A stretch of DNA of 14,540 nt. Source: JAXDLK01 sp034666665. GTDB taxonomy: Bacteria; Desulfobacterota; Binatia; JACPRU01. The DNA lies in contig JAXDLK010000188.1 of the NCBI GenBank assembly GCA_034666665.1, forward strand, positions 1 to 14,540. The letters run 5' to 3'. The first letter of the stretch is position 1, and every line of letters starts with the position of its first letter. A model generated the notes under the pieces. It had not been told where the DNA came from. It saw only the letters and a list, made by a program, of their open reading frames with translations, and made no database searches. Shown in pieces: positions 1 through 7,610 of the stretch. Made by a program: the position numbers and the translations under genes.

Positions 1-175
1 AGAGGAGCGCCAGCAGGGTTCCGGCGTGGAGGGCGACCGTGAACGTGAGCCCGGGATCCTCCCAGCCGGAGAACCACGGCACCAGGAAGAGATGCGCCGT
101 GCTCGAGACCGGCAGGAACTCCGTCAGGCCCTGGACGACACCATAGACGATTCCCTGGATGGCGGAGACGGTCAC
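1..175 (-). CDS. uppP: Undecaprenyl-diphosphatase UppP/BacA, N-terminal part (runs off the left edge)
   Basis: UppP is an integral membrane phosphatase that converts undecaprenyl diphosphate to the monophosphate, recycling the lipid carrier for peptidoglycan and other envelope glycans. The first 58 residues are visible. They contain the family hallmark GLTEFLPVSSTAHL at residues 16-29, including the (E/Q)xxxE motif as Q15-E19 and the SST/H segment, followed by LHAGTLLAL at the start of a membrane helix. I place the start at a GTG because upstream in-frame sequence runs straight into the cca stop codon and the family normally begins about ten residues before the QGLTEF box. An ATG overlapping the cca stop (206-204) is in a different frame and is not used. 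The ribosome-binding site is weak (GGAAAG about 13 bases upstream). The gap to cca is 30 bases on the same strand, so co-transcription is likely. The family call is firm; the rest of the gene is outside the window. Confidence 0.9.
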   Translation of the reverse strand, partial: MTVSAIQGIVYGVVQGLTEFLPVSSTAHLFLVPWFSGWEDPGLTFTVALHAGTLLALL

Positions 176-205
176 GAGCGGGCGCTCTTTCCACGCAGCC
201 GGGCA

Positions 206-1540
206 TCAGTCAACGCGCGGGAAACGGTCGCGGAGGAGCGCCAGTGCCTCGTCGCGGCTCGCGATCGTTCCCTCGAGCTGCGCCTCTTCCACCGCGCCGA
301 GGATCTGCTTGAACCTCGGACCGGGACGGTAACCGAGCGCGATCAGGTCGCCGCCGGACACGAGCCGCGCCGGCTTCATCTCCTCGCGACCGAACTCGCC
401 GAGCTTCGCGCGGCAGAACTCGAACCAGGTGAGATCGCCGTTCGCCGCCTCGGCGTCGATGCGGCAGAGCTCGAGGAGCTCCTCGATTCCTTCCTGCCGG
501 AGGAAGCGCTTCAACGTCGCCACGCGCATGTTCGGCGCGTTCACGTGACGGAGGTGATTCTCGACCAGCCAGGCGACGCGGTCCGCGACCGCGTTCGACC
601 GTCGCAGCCGGCGGCAGATCTCGGCCGCGATCTCGGCACCGCGCTCGCAATGGCCGTAGAAGGTGATCTTGCCCTCTCGGCGCTCGGCGCAGACCGGCTT
701 CGCCACGTCGTGCAGCAACGCGCCGAGAGCGAGGGGCTCCGTCCGGAGCGGCGAGCGATCGACGCCCGCGAGCGCGAGCCGCGTGTGCATCCAGACGTCC
801 CCCTCCGGGTGGTGCTCCCTCCCCTGCTCGACGCCCTTCATCGCCTCGATCTCCGGCAGCACTTCGAGCAGCAACCCGGTGGCCGACAGCAGCTCGATCC
901 CGCGGCGGGCACCGCCTCCGAGGAGGATGCGGACGATCTCGTCGCCGATGCGCTCCCGCGACACGACACCGATCTCGCTCGCCATCGCGCCCATGGCGGC
1001 GGCGGTCTCCGGCTCGATCGTGAACCCGAGCGTCGCGGCGAAACGCACCGCACGGATCATCCTGAGCTTGTCCTCGGTGAAGCGCGTGCGCGGATCCCCG
1101 ATCGCGCGCACGACTCGCCGTTCGAGGTCCTCACGCCCCCCGACCCAATCCAGGACCTCGCCGCTTTCGGGATCGAGGAACATCCCGTTGATGGTGAAGT
1201 CGCGGCGCTGCGCATCTTCTCGGGCGCCGGTGAAGCGGACGGACGTCGGGCGCCGGCCGTCGACGTAGGCGTCGTCGGCGCGGAAGGTCGCCACCTCGAA
1301 CGGCAGCCCGCCTTCGATCACGATCACCACGCCGAACTGCTCGCCGACCGCGACCGTTCGCGGGAAGAGCGCGCGCACGTCCTCGGGCCGAGCACTGGTG
1401 GCGATGTCGCCGGTGGTGTCCTGCTCGCGACCGAGCAGGCGATCGCGAACCCACCCGCCGACGAACATCGCCTCGTGACCGGCGGCGCGAAGCCGCGCGA
1501 TCACCTCGCGCCCGAGGCGCTCGGCTTCCGGATTCGCCAT
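206..1540 (-). CDS. cca: CCA-adding-type tRNA nucleotidyltransferase / poly(A) polymerase family with HD domain
   Basis: Class II members of this family add or repair the 3' CCA of tRNA, or in some bacteria add poly(A). The 444-residue protein has the full architecture: head motif FVGGWVRDRLLG (26-37), the sugar-selection motif RRDFTINGM (112-120), EDKLRMIRAVRFAATLGF (156-173, the region shared by class II heads), then an HD domain with LLHDVAKP (275-282), YGH (295-297) and ENHLRH (327-332), and a C-terminal segment around DLIALGYRPGP (398-408) typical of bacterial members. The ATG start lies directly before the conserved head. The odd point is the catalytic loop: where relatives have DxD before IATSA, this protein reads D41-T-T-G-D45, so the first metal-binding aspartate is replaced or displaced. 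It may be a divergent, impaired or specialised paralogue. CCA-adding, A-adding and poly(A) polymerase activities cannot be separated by eye. It faces away from the selA unit across a 96-base gap. Confidence 0.9.
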   Translation of the reverse strand: MANPEAERLGREVIARLRAAGHEAMFVGGWVRDRLLGREQDTTGDIATSARPEDVRALFPRTVAVGEQFGVVIVIEGGLPFEVATFRADDAYVDGRRPTSVRFTGAREDAQRRDFTINGMFLDPESGEVLDWVGGREDLERRVVRAIGDPRTRFTEDKLRMIRAVRFAATLGFTIEPETAAAMGAMASEIGVVSRERIGDEIVRILLGGGARRGIELLSATGLLLEVLPEIEAMKGVEQGREHHPEGDVWMHTRLALAGVDRSPLRTEPLALGALLHDVAKPVCAERREGKITFYGHCERGAEIAAEICRRLRRSNAVADRVAWLVENHLRHVNAPNMRVATLKRFLRQEGIEELLELCRIDAEAANGDLTWFEFCRAKLGEFGREEMKPARLVSGGDLIALGYRPGPRFKQILGAVEEAQLEGTIASRDEALALLRDRFPRVD

Positions 1541-1601
1541 CGCCTCATCTTCGGCCCCGGCCCGAGGGCAGTCAAAGCGTGCGCCGCCGGGAGGCTTCCG
1601 C

Positions 1602-1627
1602 TATCATCCTCGGCCCTGCGAAAGGAG
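1602..1627 (+). promoter_or_regulatory. Candidate -10 element and Shine-Dalgarno for the sulfotransferase-selA-selB unit
   Basis: The 96 bases between the divergent cca and sulfotransferase genes hold TATCAT at 1602-1607, which resembles a sigma70 -10 box, but no good -35 sits 16-18 bases upstream. AAGGAG at 1622-1627 lies nine bases before the GTG at 1637 and is a good ribosome-binding site that supports that start. The promoter part is weak; the ribosome-binding site is convincing. Confidence 0.4.
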
Positions 1628-1636
1628 CAGTGACTG

Positions 1637-2212
1637 GTGCCGGAAACAGAGATCATCACCGTCGTCTCGGGCCTGCCGCGTTCCGGCACCTCGATGATGA
1701 TGCGCATGCTCGAGGCTGCCGGCTTGTCGATCCTGACCGACGGCCTGCGCGCGCCGGACGCGGACAACCCGCGCGGCTATTACGAGTTCGAGCGCGTGAA
1801 GAAGCTCGAGAGCGATGCCGCGTGGCTGCCGGAAGCACGGGGCCGCGTGGTGAAGATCGTCTCGCCACTGCTGAAGCACCTGCCGCCGGGACATCGCTAC
1901 AAGGTCGTGTTCATGCGCCGTCGCATGGAGGAGGTGCTCGCCTCGCAGCGCCAGATGCTCGTCCGCCGCGGCCGCACCGAGGACGGCGACCCGGCGGCGA
2001 TGGGCGAGGTCTTCCGGCGGCATCTCGATCGCGTCGAAGCCTGGCTCGAGCACCAGGCGCACGTCGACGTCCTGTACGTCGACTACAACGCGCTGGTCGC
2101 GGGCGCCGGCGACGATCTCGAGCGCTTGCAGACGTTCCTCGGCGGCGACCTCCAGGTCGACCGCATGGCGGAGGTGATCGAGCGGACGCTCCACCGGCAG
2201 CGGACCGGATGA
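1637..2212 (+). CDS. Small sulfotransferase-fold (PAPS-type P-loop) protein in the selenocysteine unit
   Basis: This 191-residue protein has the sulfotransferase 5'-phosphosulfate-binding loop SGLPRSGTSMMMRML (residues 11-25) and a 3'-phosphate-binding-like segment KVVFMRRRMEEVLASQ (about 88-103), with the closing VLYVDYN strand near 144-150. Known sulfotransferases move sulfate from PAPS to hydroxyl or amino groups. The acceptor is not evident here, and at under 200 residues this is a short version of the fold. Similar short bacterial proteins exist, to my knowledge without an assigned function. The GTG start is set by AAGGAG nine bases upstream. Its stop overlaps the selA start by four bases (ATGA), so the two are probably translated together. 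That linkage may be incidental or may point to a sulfur/selenium-related role; the latter is only inference. No membrane segment or signal peptide is visible. Confidence 0.8.
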   Translation: MPETEIITVVSGLPRSGTSMMMRMLEAAGLSILTDGLRAPDADNPRGYYEFERVKKLESDAAWLPEARGRVVKIVSPLLKHLPPGHRYKVVFMRRRMEEVLASQRQMLVRRGRTEDGDPAAMGEVFRRHLDRVEAWLEHQAHVDVLYVDYNALVAGAGDDLERLQTFLGGDLQVDRMAEVIERTLHRQRTG

Positions 2213-3591
2213 GCGAGCCCGCCGAGCGCCTGCGCCGCATCCCATCGATCGATCGCCTGATCGCCGCGCCGTGGGCCGTCGACCTCCTGCGCGAGCATTC
2301 GCGCGCGTTCGTGGTCGAGCGCGTGCGCTCGGCCTGCGACGACCTCCGCGCCGCCATCCGCCGGGGGGTCGCGATCGCCGATCCGATCGAGCGCGAGATC
2401 GAGCGGCGGGTGACGGAAGACGTGAGCCGCCGGAGCCGTGCCGTTCCGCGCCCGGTGGTGAACGCCACCGGAGTCGGTCTGCACACGAACCTCGGCCGCG
2501 CGCTGCTGCCGGAAGCGGCGGTGGAGGCGATCACGGCCGCTGCGCGGAGCGCGATCGCTCTCGAGTACGACCTCGAGAGCGGCCGCCGCGGCGAGCGGGA
2601 TCACCTCGTGGAGGAGGACTTGCTCGCACTGACCGGCGCCGAGGCGGCGACCGTGGTCAACAACAACGCAGCCGCCGTGCTGCTCGCCTTGAGCGCGATC
2701 GCCGAGGGCCGCGAAGTCGTGGTGTCGAGGGGCGAGCTGATCGAGATCGGCGGCTCGTTTCGAATTCCCGAGGTGATGGCGAAGAGCGGCGCGCGCCTCC
2801 GCGAGGTCGGCACCACGAATCGCACCCACGTCGAGGATTACGCCCGGGCGATCGGCGCCGAGACCGGAGCGCTCCTCAAGGTGCATACCAGCAACTACCG
2901 GATCGTCGGCTTCACCGCCGAGGTCGGTCTCGCGGAGCTCGTCGCCCTCGGTCGCGAGCGCGCGGTGCCGGTGATCGAGGATCTCGGAAGCGGCGCGCTC
3001 GTGGATCTCTCCGCGTTCGGTCTGCCGAAGGAGCCGGTGGTGGCGGAGCGAATCGCGCTCGGCGCCGATGTCGTCACCTTCAGCGGCGACAAGCTGCTCG
3101 GAGGGCCTCAGGCGGGAATCCTCGTCGGCCGCCGGGACGCGATCGAGCGCATCCGGCGAAATCCACTGCGCCGCGCGCTCCGGCCCGGCAAGCTGACGCT
3201 CGCCGCGCTCGGGGCGGTGCTCTCGCTCTACCGCCGATCACCCGAGCTCGCGATCGCACTGCCGACGCTTCGCTGGCTGACGCGGCCGCCAGACGAGCTC
3301 GAGCGCATCGGCCGAGCCGCCGCCGAACGGCTCGGCGAGACGCTCGGGGCGGGCTACCGGATCGCCGTCGAAGACTCGATCGCCGAGATCGGCAGCGGCG
3401 CGATGCCGACCGCGGCGCTGCCGAGCAAGGTGGTCGCGATCTCGCATCCGGAGATCTCGCCGGACGAGATCGCGCGCCGTTTCCGGCGCGCCGACCCGCC
3501 GGTGATCGGCCGGATCGAGGCCGACCGCTTTCTCCTCGACCTCCGCGGCGTGTTCGATCCCGCCTCCCTCGTCCCCAGACACTCACCCTGA
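2209..3591 (+). CDS. selA: L-seryl-tRNA(Sec) selenium transferase SelA
   Basis: SelA is a PLP-dependent enzyme that converts seryl-tRNA(Sec) to selenocysteinyl-tRNA(Sec) with selenophosphate as donor. The 460-residue product is close to the usual length. It opens with the N-terminal RRIPSIDRLI segment, then VNATGVGLHTNLGRALL (about 84-100), the VNNNAAAVLLAL loop, and the PLP-lysine motif FSGDKLLGGPQAGILVG with the Schiff-base lysine at residue 295, the same number as in E. coli SelA. The ATG start overlaps the stop of the preceding gene (ATGA). In-frame sequence further upstream is the shadow of the sulfotransferase gene and is excluded. The stop codon shares one base with the selB start. Function is secure by motif and by its neighbour selB. 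It requires selC (tRNA-Sec) and selD, neither of which is in the window. Confidence 0.96.
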   Translation: MSEPAERLRRIPSIDRLIAAPWAVDLLREHSRAFVVERVRSACDDLRAAIRRGVAIADPIEREIERRVTEDVSRRSRAVPRPVVNATGVGLHTNLGRALLPEAAVEAITAAARSAIALEYDLESGRRGERDHLVEEDLLALTGAEAATVVNNNAAAVLLALSAIAEGREVVVSRGELIEIGGSFRIPEVMAKSGARLREVGTTNRTHVEDYARAIGAETGALLKVHTSNYRIVGFTAEVGLAELVALGRERAVPVIEDLGSGALVDLSAFGLPKEPVVAERIALGADVVTFSGDKLLGGPQAGILVGRRDAIERIRRNPLRRALRPGKLTLAALGAVLSLYRRSPELAIALPTLRWLTRPPDELERIGRAAAERLGETLGAGYRIAVEDSIAEIGSGAMPTAALPSKVVAISHPEISPDEIARRFRRADPPVIGRIEADRFLLDLRGVFDPASLVPRHSP

Positions 3592-5495
3592 TGCACTTCA
3601 TCGTCGGTACCGCCGGCCACATCGACCACGGCAAGACCGCGCTCGTGCGGGCGCTCACCGGACAGGACACGGACCGGCTGAAGGAGGAGAAGGAGCGCGG
3701 GATCTCGATCGATCTCGGCTTCGCGCACCTCGACCTCCCCGGAGGCGTGCGGGCCGGTGTCGTCGACGTCCCCGGTCACGAGCGCTTCATCAAGAACATG
3801 CTCGCCGGGGCCCACGGGATCGATCTGGTGCTGTTCGTCGTCGCCGCCGACGACGGCGTGATGCCGCAGACCGAGGAGCACCTCGACATCCTGCACCTCC
3901 TCGGCATCGCCGGCGGGATCGTCGTGATCACCAAGACCGACCTGGTCCCGGAGGAGCGGTTGCGCGAGGTACGCGAAGAGATCGAGATCCTCACGCTCGA
4001 TACGGTGCTCGAGGGAGCGCCGGTGGTGCCGGTATCATCGGCGACCGGCCGCGGCCTCGACGAGCTCCGCCTGGAGATCGTCCGGCGGCTCGAGCAGGGA
4101 CGGCCACGCAGGTCCGGCGGCCGCTTCCGCCTGCCGGTCGACCGTGCGTTCGTGATCCACGGCCACGGCGTGATCGTCACCGGCACTGCCGTCGGCGGCA
4201 CGGTCGCCGCGGGCACCGCGGTGCGCCTGTTGCCCGGCGGCGAGGAGGCGCGGGTGCGGAGCGTCCAGGTGCACGGCCGGGACGTAGCGCGAGGCGAGCG
4301 GGGACAGCGCGTGGCACTGAACCTCGCGGGAATCGAACGCACGCAGGTGACCCGCGGCCACGTCGTCACCGAGGCCGCCGTCGAGGCGACCACCCGCCGG
4401 TTCGACGCGCTGGTCGAGATCCGCCCGCTCGCGAAGCGCCCGATCGCCAGCCGGCGCCGCGTACGCGTGCACATCGGCACCGCGGAAGTGCTGGCGCGGC
4501 TGGTGCTGCTCGGCGGCAAGAAAGAGATCGCGCCGCGCGAGACCGCTCCCGCGCAGATCGTTTGCGAGGAGCCGGTCGTCGCCTTCCGTGGCGACCGCTT
4601 CATCCTGCGAAACGAGAGCGCCCAGCGTACCCTCGGCGGCGGCGAGGTCGTGCACCCGTTCGCACCACGCCACCGGGCGCGGGACATCCACGTTCCGGAG
4701 GCTCTCGAGCGCATCCGCTCGAGCGACCTCGGTGCCGCATGCGCGGCGATCCTCGGGATGGACCGCGAGTTCGCGCGGCCGCCGGCCTGGCTCGCGCAGG
4801 CGCTCGACGTCGGCGAGGCAGAGGTACTCGCCGCCGTCGCTCGCCCGGATCTCGAGCGACTTCCCTCGAGCCGCGCGGTGCAGGCGATCGCCACGCGCGA
4901 GCGGTGGGAGCGGTGGGTCGCGGCACTGCTGGAGACGGTCGGCGCCTTCCACCGTGCGAGCCCGCTGCTTCCGGGAATGGAGATGGAGCTCCTGCGCGGC
5001 CAGCTCCCCGACGAGGTTCCGTCGAAGCTCTTCCGCGATCTGGTCGACCGCTTGGCGGCCGAGCGGCGAATCACCCGCGAGGAGAGCCTCGTCCGCCTTC
5101 CGGCCCATCGGGTGCGGCTGCAGAAGGACGAGGTCACCGCGACCGCGCGCATCGAAACCATGATCGAGGACGGCGGCTTCACCCCCCCGGACGTGAAGCA
5201 GATCGCCGAGGCGGTGAAGCTGCCGCCCAAGCGTACCCTCGACCTCTTGCAGGCGCTCGAGCGGGACCACCGGGCGGCGAAGGTCACCGGCGAGCTCTAC
5301 TACCACGCCGCCGTGCTCGACCGGCTGAAGGCGATGGTGACGGAGCGCTGCGCGCGATCCGGCCAGCTGACCGCCGCCGAGTTCCGTGACATGATCGGCG
5401 CCAGCCGGAAGTACGCCATCCCTCTCCTCGAGTACTTCGACCGCACCGGCTTCACCATGCGCATCGGTGACGCGCGAAAGCTCCGTCACGGGTGA
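3591..5495 (+). CDS. selB: Selenocysteine-specific elongation factor SelB
   Basis: SelB is a GTPase that delivers Sec-tRNA(Sec) to ribosomes stalled at UGA codons carrying a SECIS element. The 634-residue protein has G1 GHIDHGKT (9-16), switch I around ERGISIDLGFA, G3 DVPGHE (59-64), G4 TKTD (114-117, the T-for-N form usual in SelB) and G5 SSAT (149-152). Domain II begins with LPVDRAF; D184-R185 appear to match the aspartate-arginine pair of the E. coli selenocysteine pocket. The C-terminal third is the winged-helix mRNA-binding region, ending in the conserved SRKYAIPLLEYFDRTG and RIGDARKLR. The ATG shares one base with the selA stop and has no separate ribosome-binding site, so coupling to selA is likely. 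The open frame continues far upstream inside selA, but that part is arginine-rich shadow. Length and architecture are normal. Confidence 0.97.
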   Translation: MHFIVGTAGHIDHGKTALVRALTGQDTDRLKEEKERGISIDLGFAHLDLPGGVRAGVVDVPGHERFIKNMLAGAHGIDLVLFVVAADDGVMPQTEEHLDILHLLGIAGGIVVITKTDLVPEERLREVREEIEILTLDTVLEGAPVVPVSSATGRGLDELRLEIVRRLEQGRPRRSGGRFRLPVDRAFVIHGHGVIVTGTAVGGTVAAGTAVRLLPGGEEARVRSVQVHGRDVARGERGQRVALNLAGIERTQVTRGHVVTEAAVEATTRRFDALVEIRPLAKRPIASRRRVRVHIGTAEVLARLVLLGGKKEIAPRETAPAQIVCEEPVVAFRGDRFILRNESAQRTLGGGEVVHPFAPRHRARDIHVPEALERIRSSDLGAACAAILGMDREFARPPAWLAQALDVGEAEVLAAVARPDLERLPSSRAVQAIATRERWERWVAALLETVGAFHRASPLLPGMEMELLRGQLPDEVPSKLFRDLVDRLAAERRITREESLVRLPAHRVRLQKDEVTATARIETMIEDGGFTPPDVKQIAEAVKLPPKRTLDLLQALERDHRAAKVTGELYYHAAVLDRLKAMVTERCARSGQLTAAEFRDMIGASRKYAIPLLEYFDRTGFTMRIGDARKLRHG

Positions 5496-5520
5496 GGAAC
5501 GGCGGCGCCGGCTCGTCCGC

Positions 5521-5551
5521 TTGACGGGGCGAATGCCGTCGTCGATACGGT
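5521..5551 (+). promoter_or_regulatory. Candidate promoter for the phosphodiesterase-GT operon
   Basis: The selB-to-phosphodiesterase gap contains TTGACG (5521-5526), a close match to a -35 box, followed after 17 bases by GATACG (5544-5549) or after 19 bases by TACGGT (5546-5551). Either would place transcription start within a few bases of the ATG at 5559, which has no Shine-Dalgarno, so the mRNA may be leaderless or nearly so. This is motif reading only. Confidence 0.4.
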
Positions 5552-5558
5552 GCCCCGC

Positions 5559-7610
5559 ATGCTCCGGCCGTCGAGGGCGCTGATCGCGCTGGCTGCCCTC
5601 CTCCTCACGGTCGGCTGCCGCTCCGGCGCCCAGCCGGGAAAAGTCATCATTCTCGGTCTCGACGGGATGGACCCGCGAGCCGTGGACCTGTTGATGTCCG
5701 AAGGCAAGCTCCCGAGCTTCGCGCGGATGCGGCAGGAAGGCGCGTACGGTCGCCTCGAATCGAGCGAGCCGATGCTCAGCCCGATCCTCTGGACGACGAT
5801 CGCCACCGGCAAGCTGCCGACCGAGCACGGCATCGGTCACTTCGTGACGGTGAATCAGCAGACCGGGGAGCAGCTGCCGGTGACGAGCCAGATGCGGCGG
5901 GTGAAGGCACTGTGGAACGTGCTCTCGGAGCACGACCGCAAGGTCGGCGTCGTCGGCTGGTGGGCGACGTGGCCGGCCGAGAGCGTCAACGGCGCCATCG
6001 TGAGCGACCACACCCTCTATCATTTCCTGCTCGAGAAGAGCCGGCTGAAGGAGCAGGGGGGCAAGACGTACCCTCCCGATCTCGAGAACGAGATCGCGCC
6101 GTTGATCCGCGCGCCGGAGGACCTGACGGCCGAGGAAGTGGCGCCGTTCGTCCACGTCCCTCCGGAGGACCTCGCCCGTCCGTTCACGTTCGAGAACGAC
6201 CTCAGCCACTTCAAATGGGCCCTCGCGGCAGCCGATAGTCACCGCCGGATCGGTCTCCATCTCTGGGATCGTCTCCGGCCCGACGCGCTCTTCGTCTACG
6301 TCGAGGGTACCGACTCGGTGGCACACCTCTTCGGCCACCTGTTTCGCGCGCACGGACTGTCGGGCGAGCTCGCCGAGCAGCAGAAGCGTTACGGCGACGC
6401 GGTCGAGCAGATGTACGTTCATGCGGACGGCATCGTGCGCGACTTCATGAATGCGCTCGACGACGACACGACGCTGATCGTGCTCTCCGACCACGGCTTC
6501 GAGCTCGGCGCCCTACAGGACGATCCGAGCAAGACGCGCGACATGCGCCGCGTGAGCGAGAAGTTCCACCACCGGCAGGGCATCCTCTACCTCTATGGCA
6601 AGAACGTGCGACGCCGGGCCGTGATCGAGACTCCGGCGCTCGTGGACATCGCTCCGACGGTGCTCGCGCTCGTAGGTCTCGCGCCTGCCGAAGACATGCC
6701 CGGGCGCGTGCTCGAGGAAGCCGTCGACGTGACGCGCCGGCCGGCGGTGACGACGTACGAGACCGGGACCGCGGTCGCACGTGGCAACCGCTCGGATTCG
6801 TCGGTCGACCCGGCGATCCTGCAGCGGCTGCAGAGCCTCGGCTACGTCAACACGCGCTCGACGACCGGAGAACGGAATCTCGCCGCCGTGCACTTCCAGG
6901 CGGGTCGGTACGAACAAGCCGCGAAGGCGTACGCCGCGCTCCTCAGCGAAAGTCCGAAGGACGGCTCGCTGCGTACCAGTCTCGCGGGCGCGCTCGGTGC
7001 GCTCGGCAAGTACGACGAGGCGCTGGCGGAGCTCGGAAAAGCGATCGAGCTCGAGCCGCTGAACCCCGAGGCGTACCACAACCGCGCGGTCATCCACGAG
7101 CGCCGCGGCGAGCGGGAGCAGGCGATCCGCGATTACCGCACGGCGGTTCGCTACAACCCGCAGTATGCCCCGTCACGACAGGCACTGAAGCGCCTCACCG
7201 GCTCGGAAGCCGTCTTCGAGCCGCGCACGGACCCGGAGCGACTCGCCGCCGCGCTCGCAGACCGGGCCAGCGAGGACGCGCGCCGCGGTGACTACGCGGC
7301 CGCGATGAAGAAGCTCGACGAGGCGGAGCGGATCGCGCCGCGATTCGTGCTCGTCCAGCAGTACCGCGCGAACGTCGCCTACCTGAAGGGTGACCGTCAG
7401 GCGGCGATCGCCGCGCTCGAGAAGGCGCTCGCGGTCGAGCCGGACAACGCGCTCTACAAGTCGAACCTCGAGCGCCTGCAGAAGGAAGCGCGGGAGGCGT
7501 CGGCCGACGACAGCTCGACGAAGCCGCGGCCGGATGCGCCTGCGAACGCACGAAGGGACAGACGGTCGAACACGGCCGCGCTCACGCCGCCTCCGGCTCC
7601 GCCACCGTGA
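5559..7610 (+). CDS. Lipoprotein-like type I phosphodiesterase (alkaline phosphatase superfamily) with C-terminal TPRs
   Basis: This 683-residue protein starts with a short lipoprotein-type signal (basic n-region, hydrophobic ALIALAALLLT, then VGC with the lipidated cysteine at residue 20). The mature part is a type I phosphodiesterase/nucleotide pyrophosphatase domain. Counting from this ATG, the two-metal-site residues are visible as LGLDGMDP (D35), the nucleophile region LWTTIATG (threonine 79 or 80), EGTDSVAH (D252, H256), SDHGF (D311, H312) and HHRQG (near 337-338). From about residue 435, TPRs follow in two blocks (roughly 437-545 and 565-640), then a basic, proline-rich tail. An in-frame GTG three codons upstream (5550) is an alternative start; I chose the ATG because it gives a clean signal peptide. 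The substrate is unknown: nucleotides, phospho-alcohol head groups and lipid-linked phosphates are all possible. Its stop overlaps the next start (GTGA). Location is inferred to be the periplasmic face of a membrane. Confidence 0.87.
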   Translation: MLRPSRALIALAALLLTVGCRSGAQPGKVIILGLDGMDPRAVDLLMSEGKLPSFARMRQEGAYGRLESSEPMLSPILWTTIATGKLPTEHGIGHFVTVNQQTGEQLPVTSQMRRVKALWNVLSEHDRKVGVVGWWATWPAESVNGAIVSDHTLYHFLLEKSRLKEQGGKTYPPDLENEIAPLIRAPEDLTAEEVAPFVHVPPEDLARPFTFENDLSHFKWALAAADSHRRIGLHLWDRLRPDALFVYVEGTDSVAHLFGHLFRAHGLSGELAEQQKRYGDAVEQMYVHADGIVRDFMNALDDDTTLIVLSDHGFELGALQDDPSKTRDMRRVSEKFHHRQGILYLYGKNVRRRAVIETPALVDIAPTVLALVGLAPAEDMPGRVLEEAVDVTRRPAVTTYETGTAVARGNRSDSSVDPAILQRLQSLGYVNTRSTTGERNLAAVHFQAGRYEQAAKAYAALLSESPKDGSLRTSLAGALGALGKYDEALAELGKAIELEPLNPEAYHNRAVIHERRGEREQAIRDYRTAVRYNPQYAPSRQALKRLTGSEAVFEPRTDPERLAAALADRASEDARRGDYAAAMKKLDEAERIAPRFVLVQQYRANVAYLKGDRQAAIAALEKALAVEPDNALYKSNLERLQKEAREASADDSSTKPRPDAPANARRDRRSNTAALTPPPAPPP

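Noticed and set aside
26..1633. A 535-codon open frame on the plus strand opposite cca.
   Set aside because: Arginine- and glutamate-rich with no domain; it lies exactly opposite the motif-complete cca gene, as expected for antisense shadows at high GC.
5496..5520. GGCGGCGCCGGC after selB as a terminator.
   Set aside because: The palindrome has no usable loop and is not followed by a T-tract.
4035..6494. An 819-codon open frame on the minus strand spanning selB and the phosphodiesterase.
   Set aside because: It covers two well-supported plus-strand genes and the gap between them and has no recognisable motif; its composition is that of an antisense shadow.
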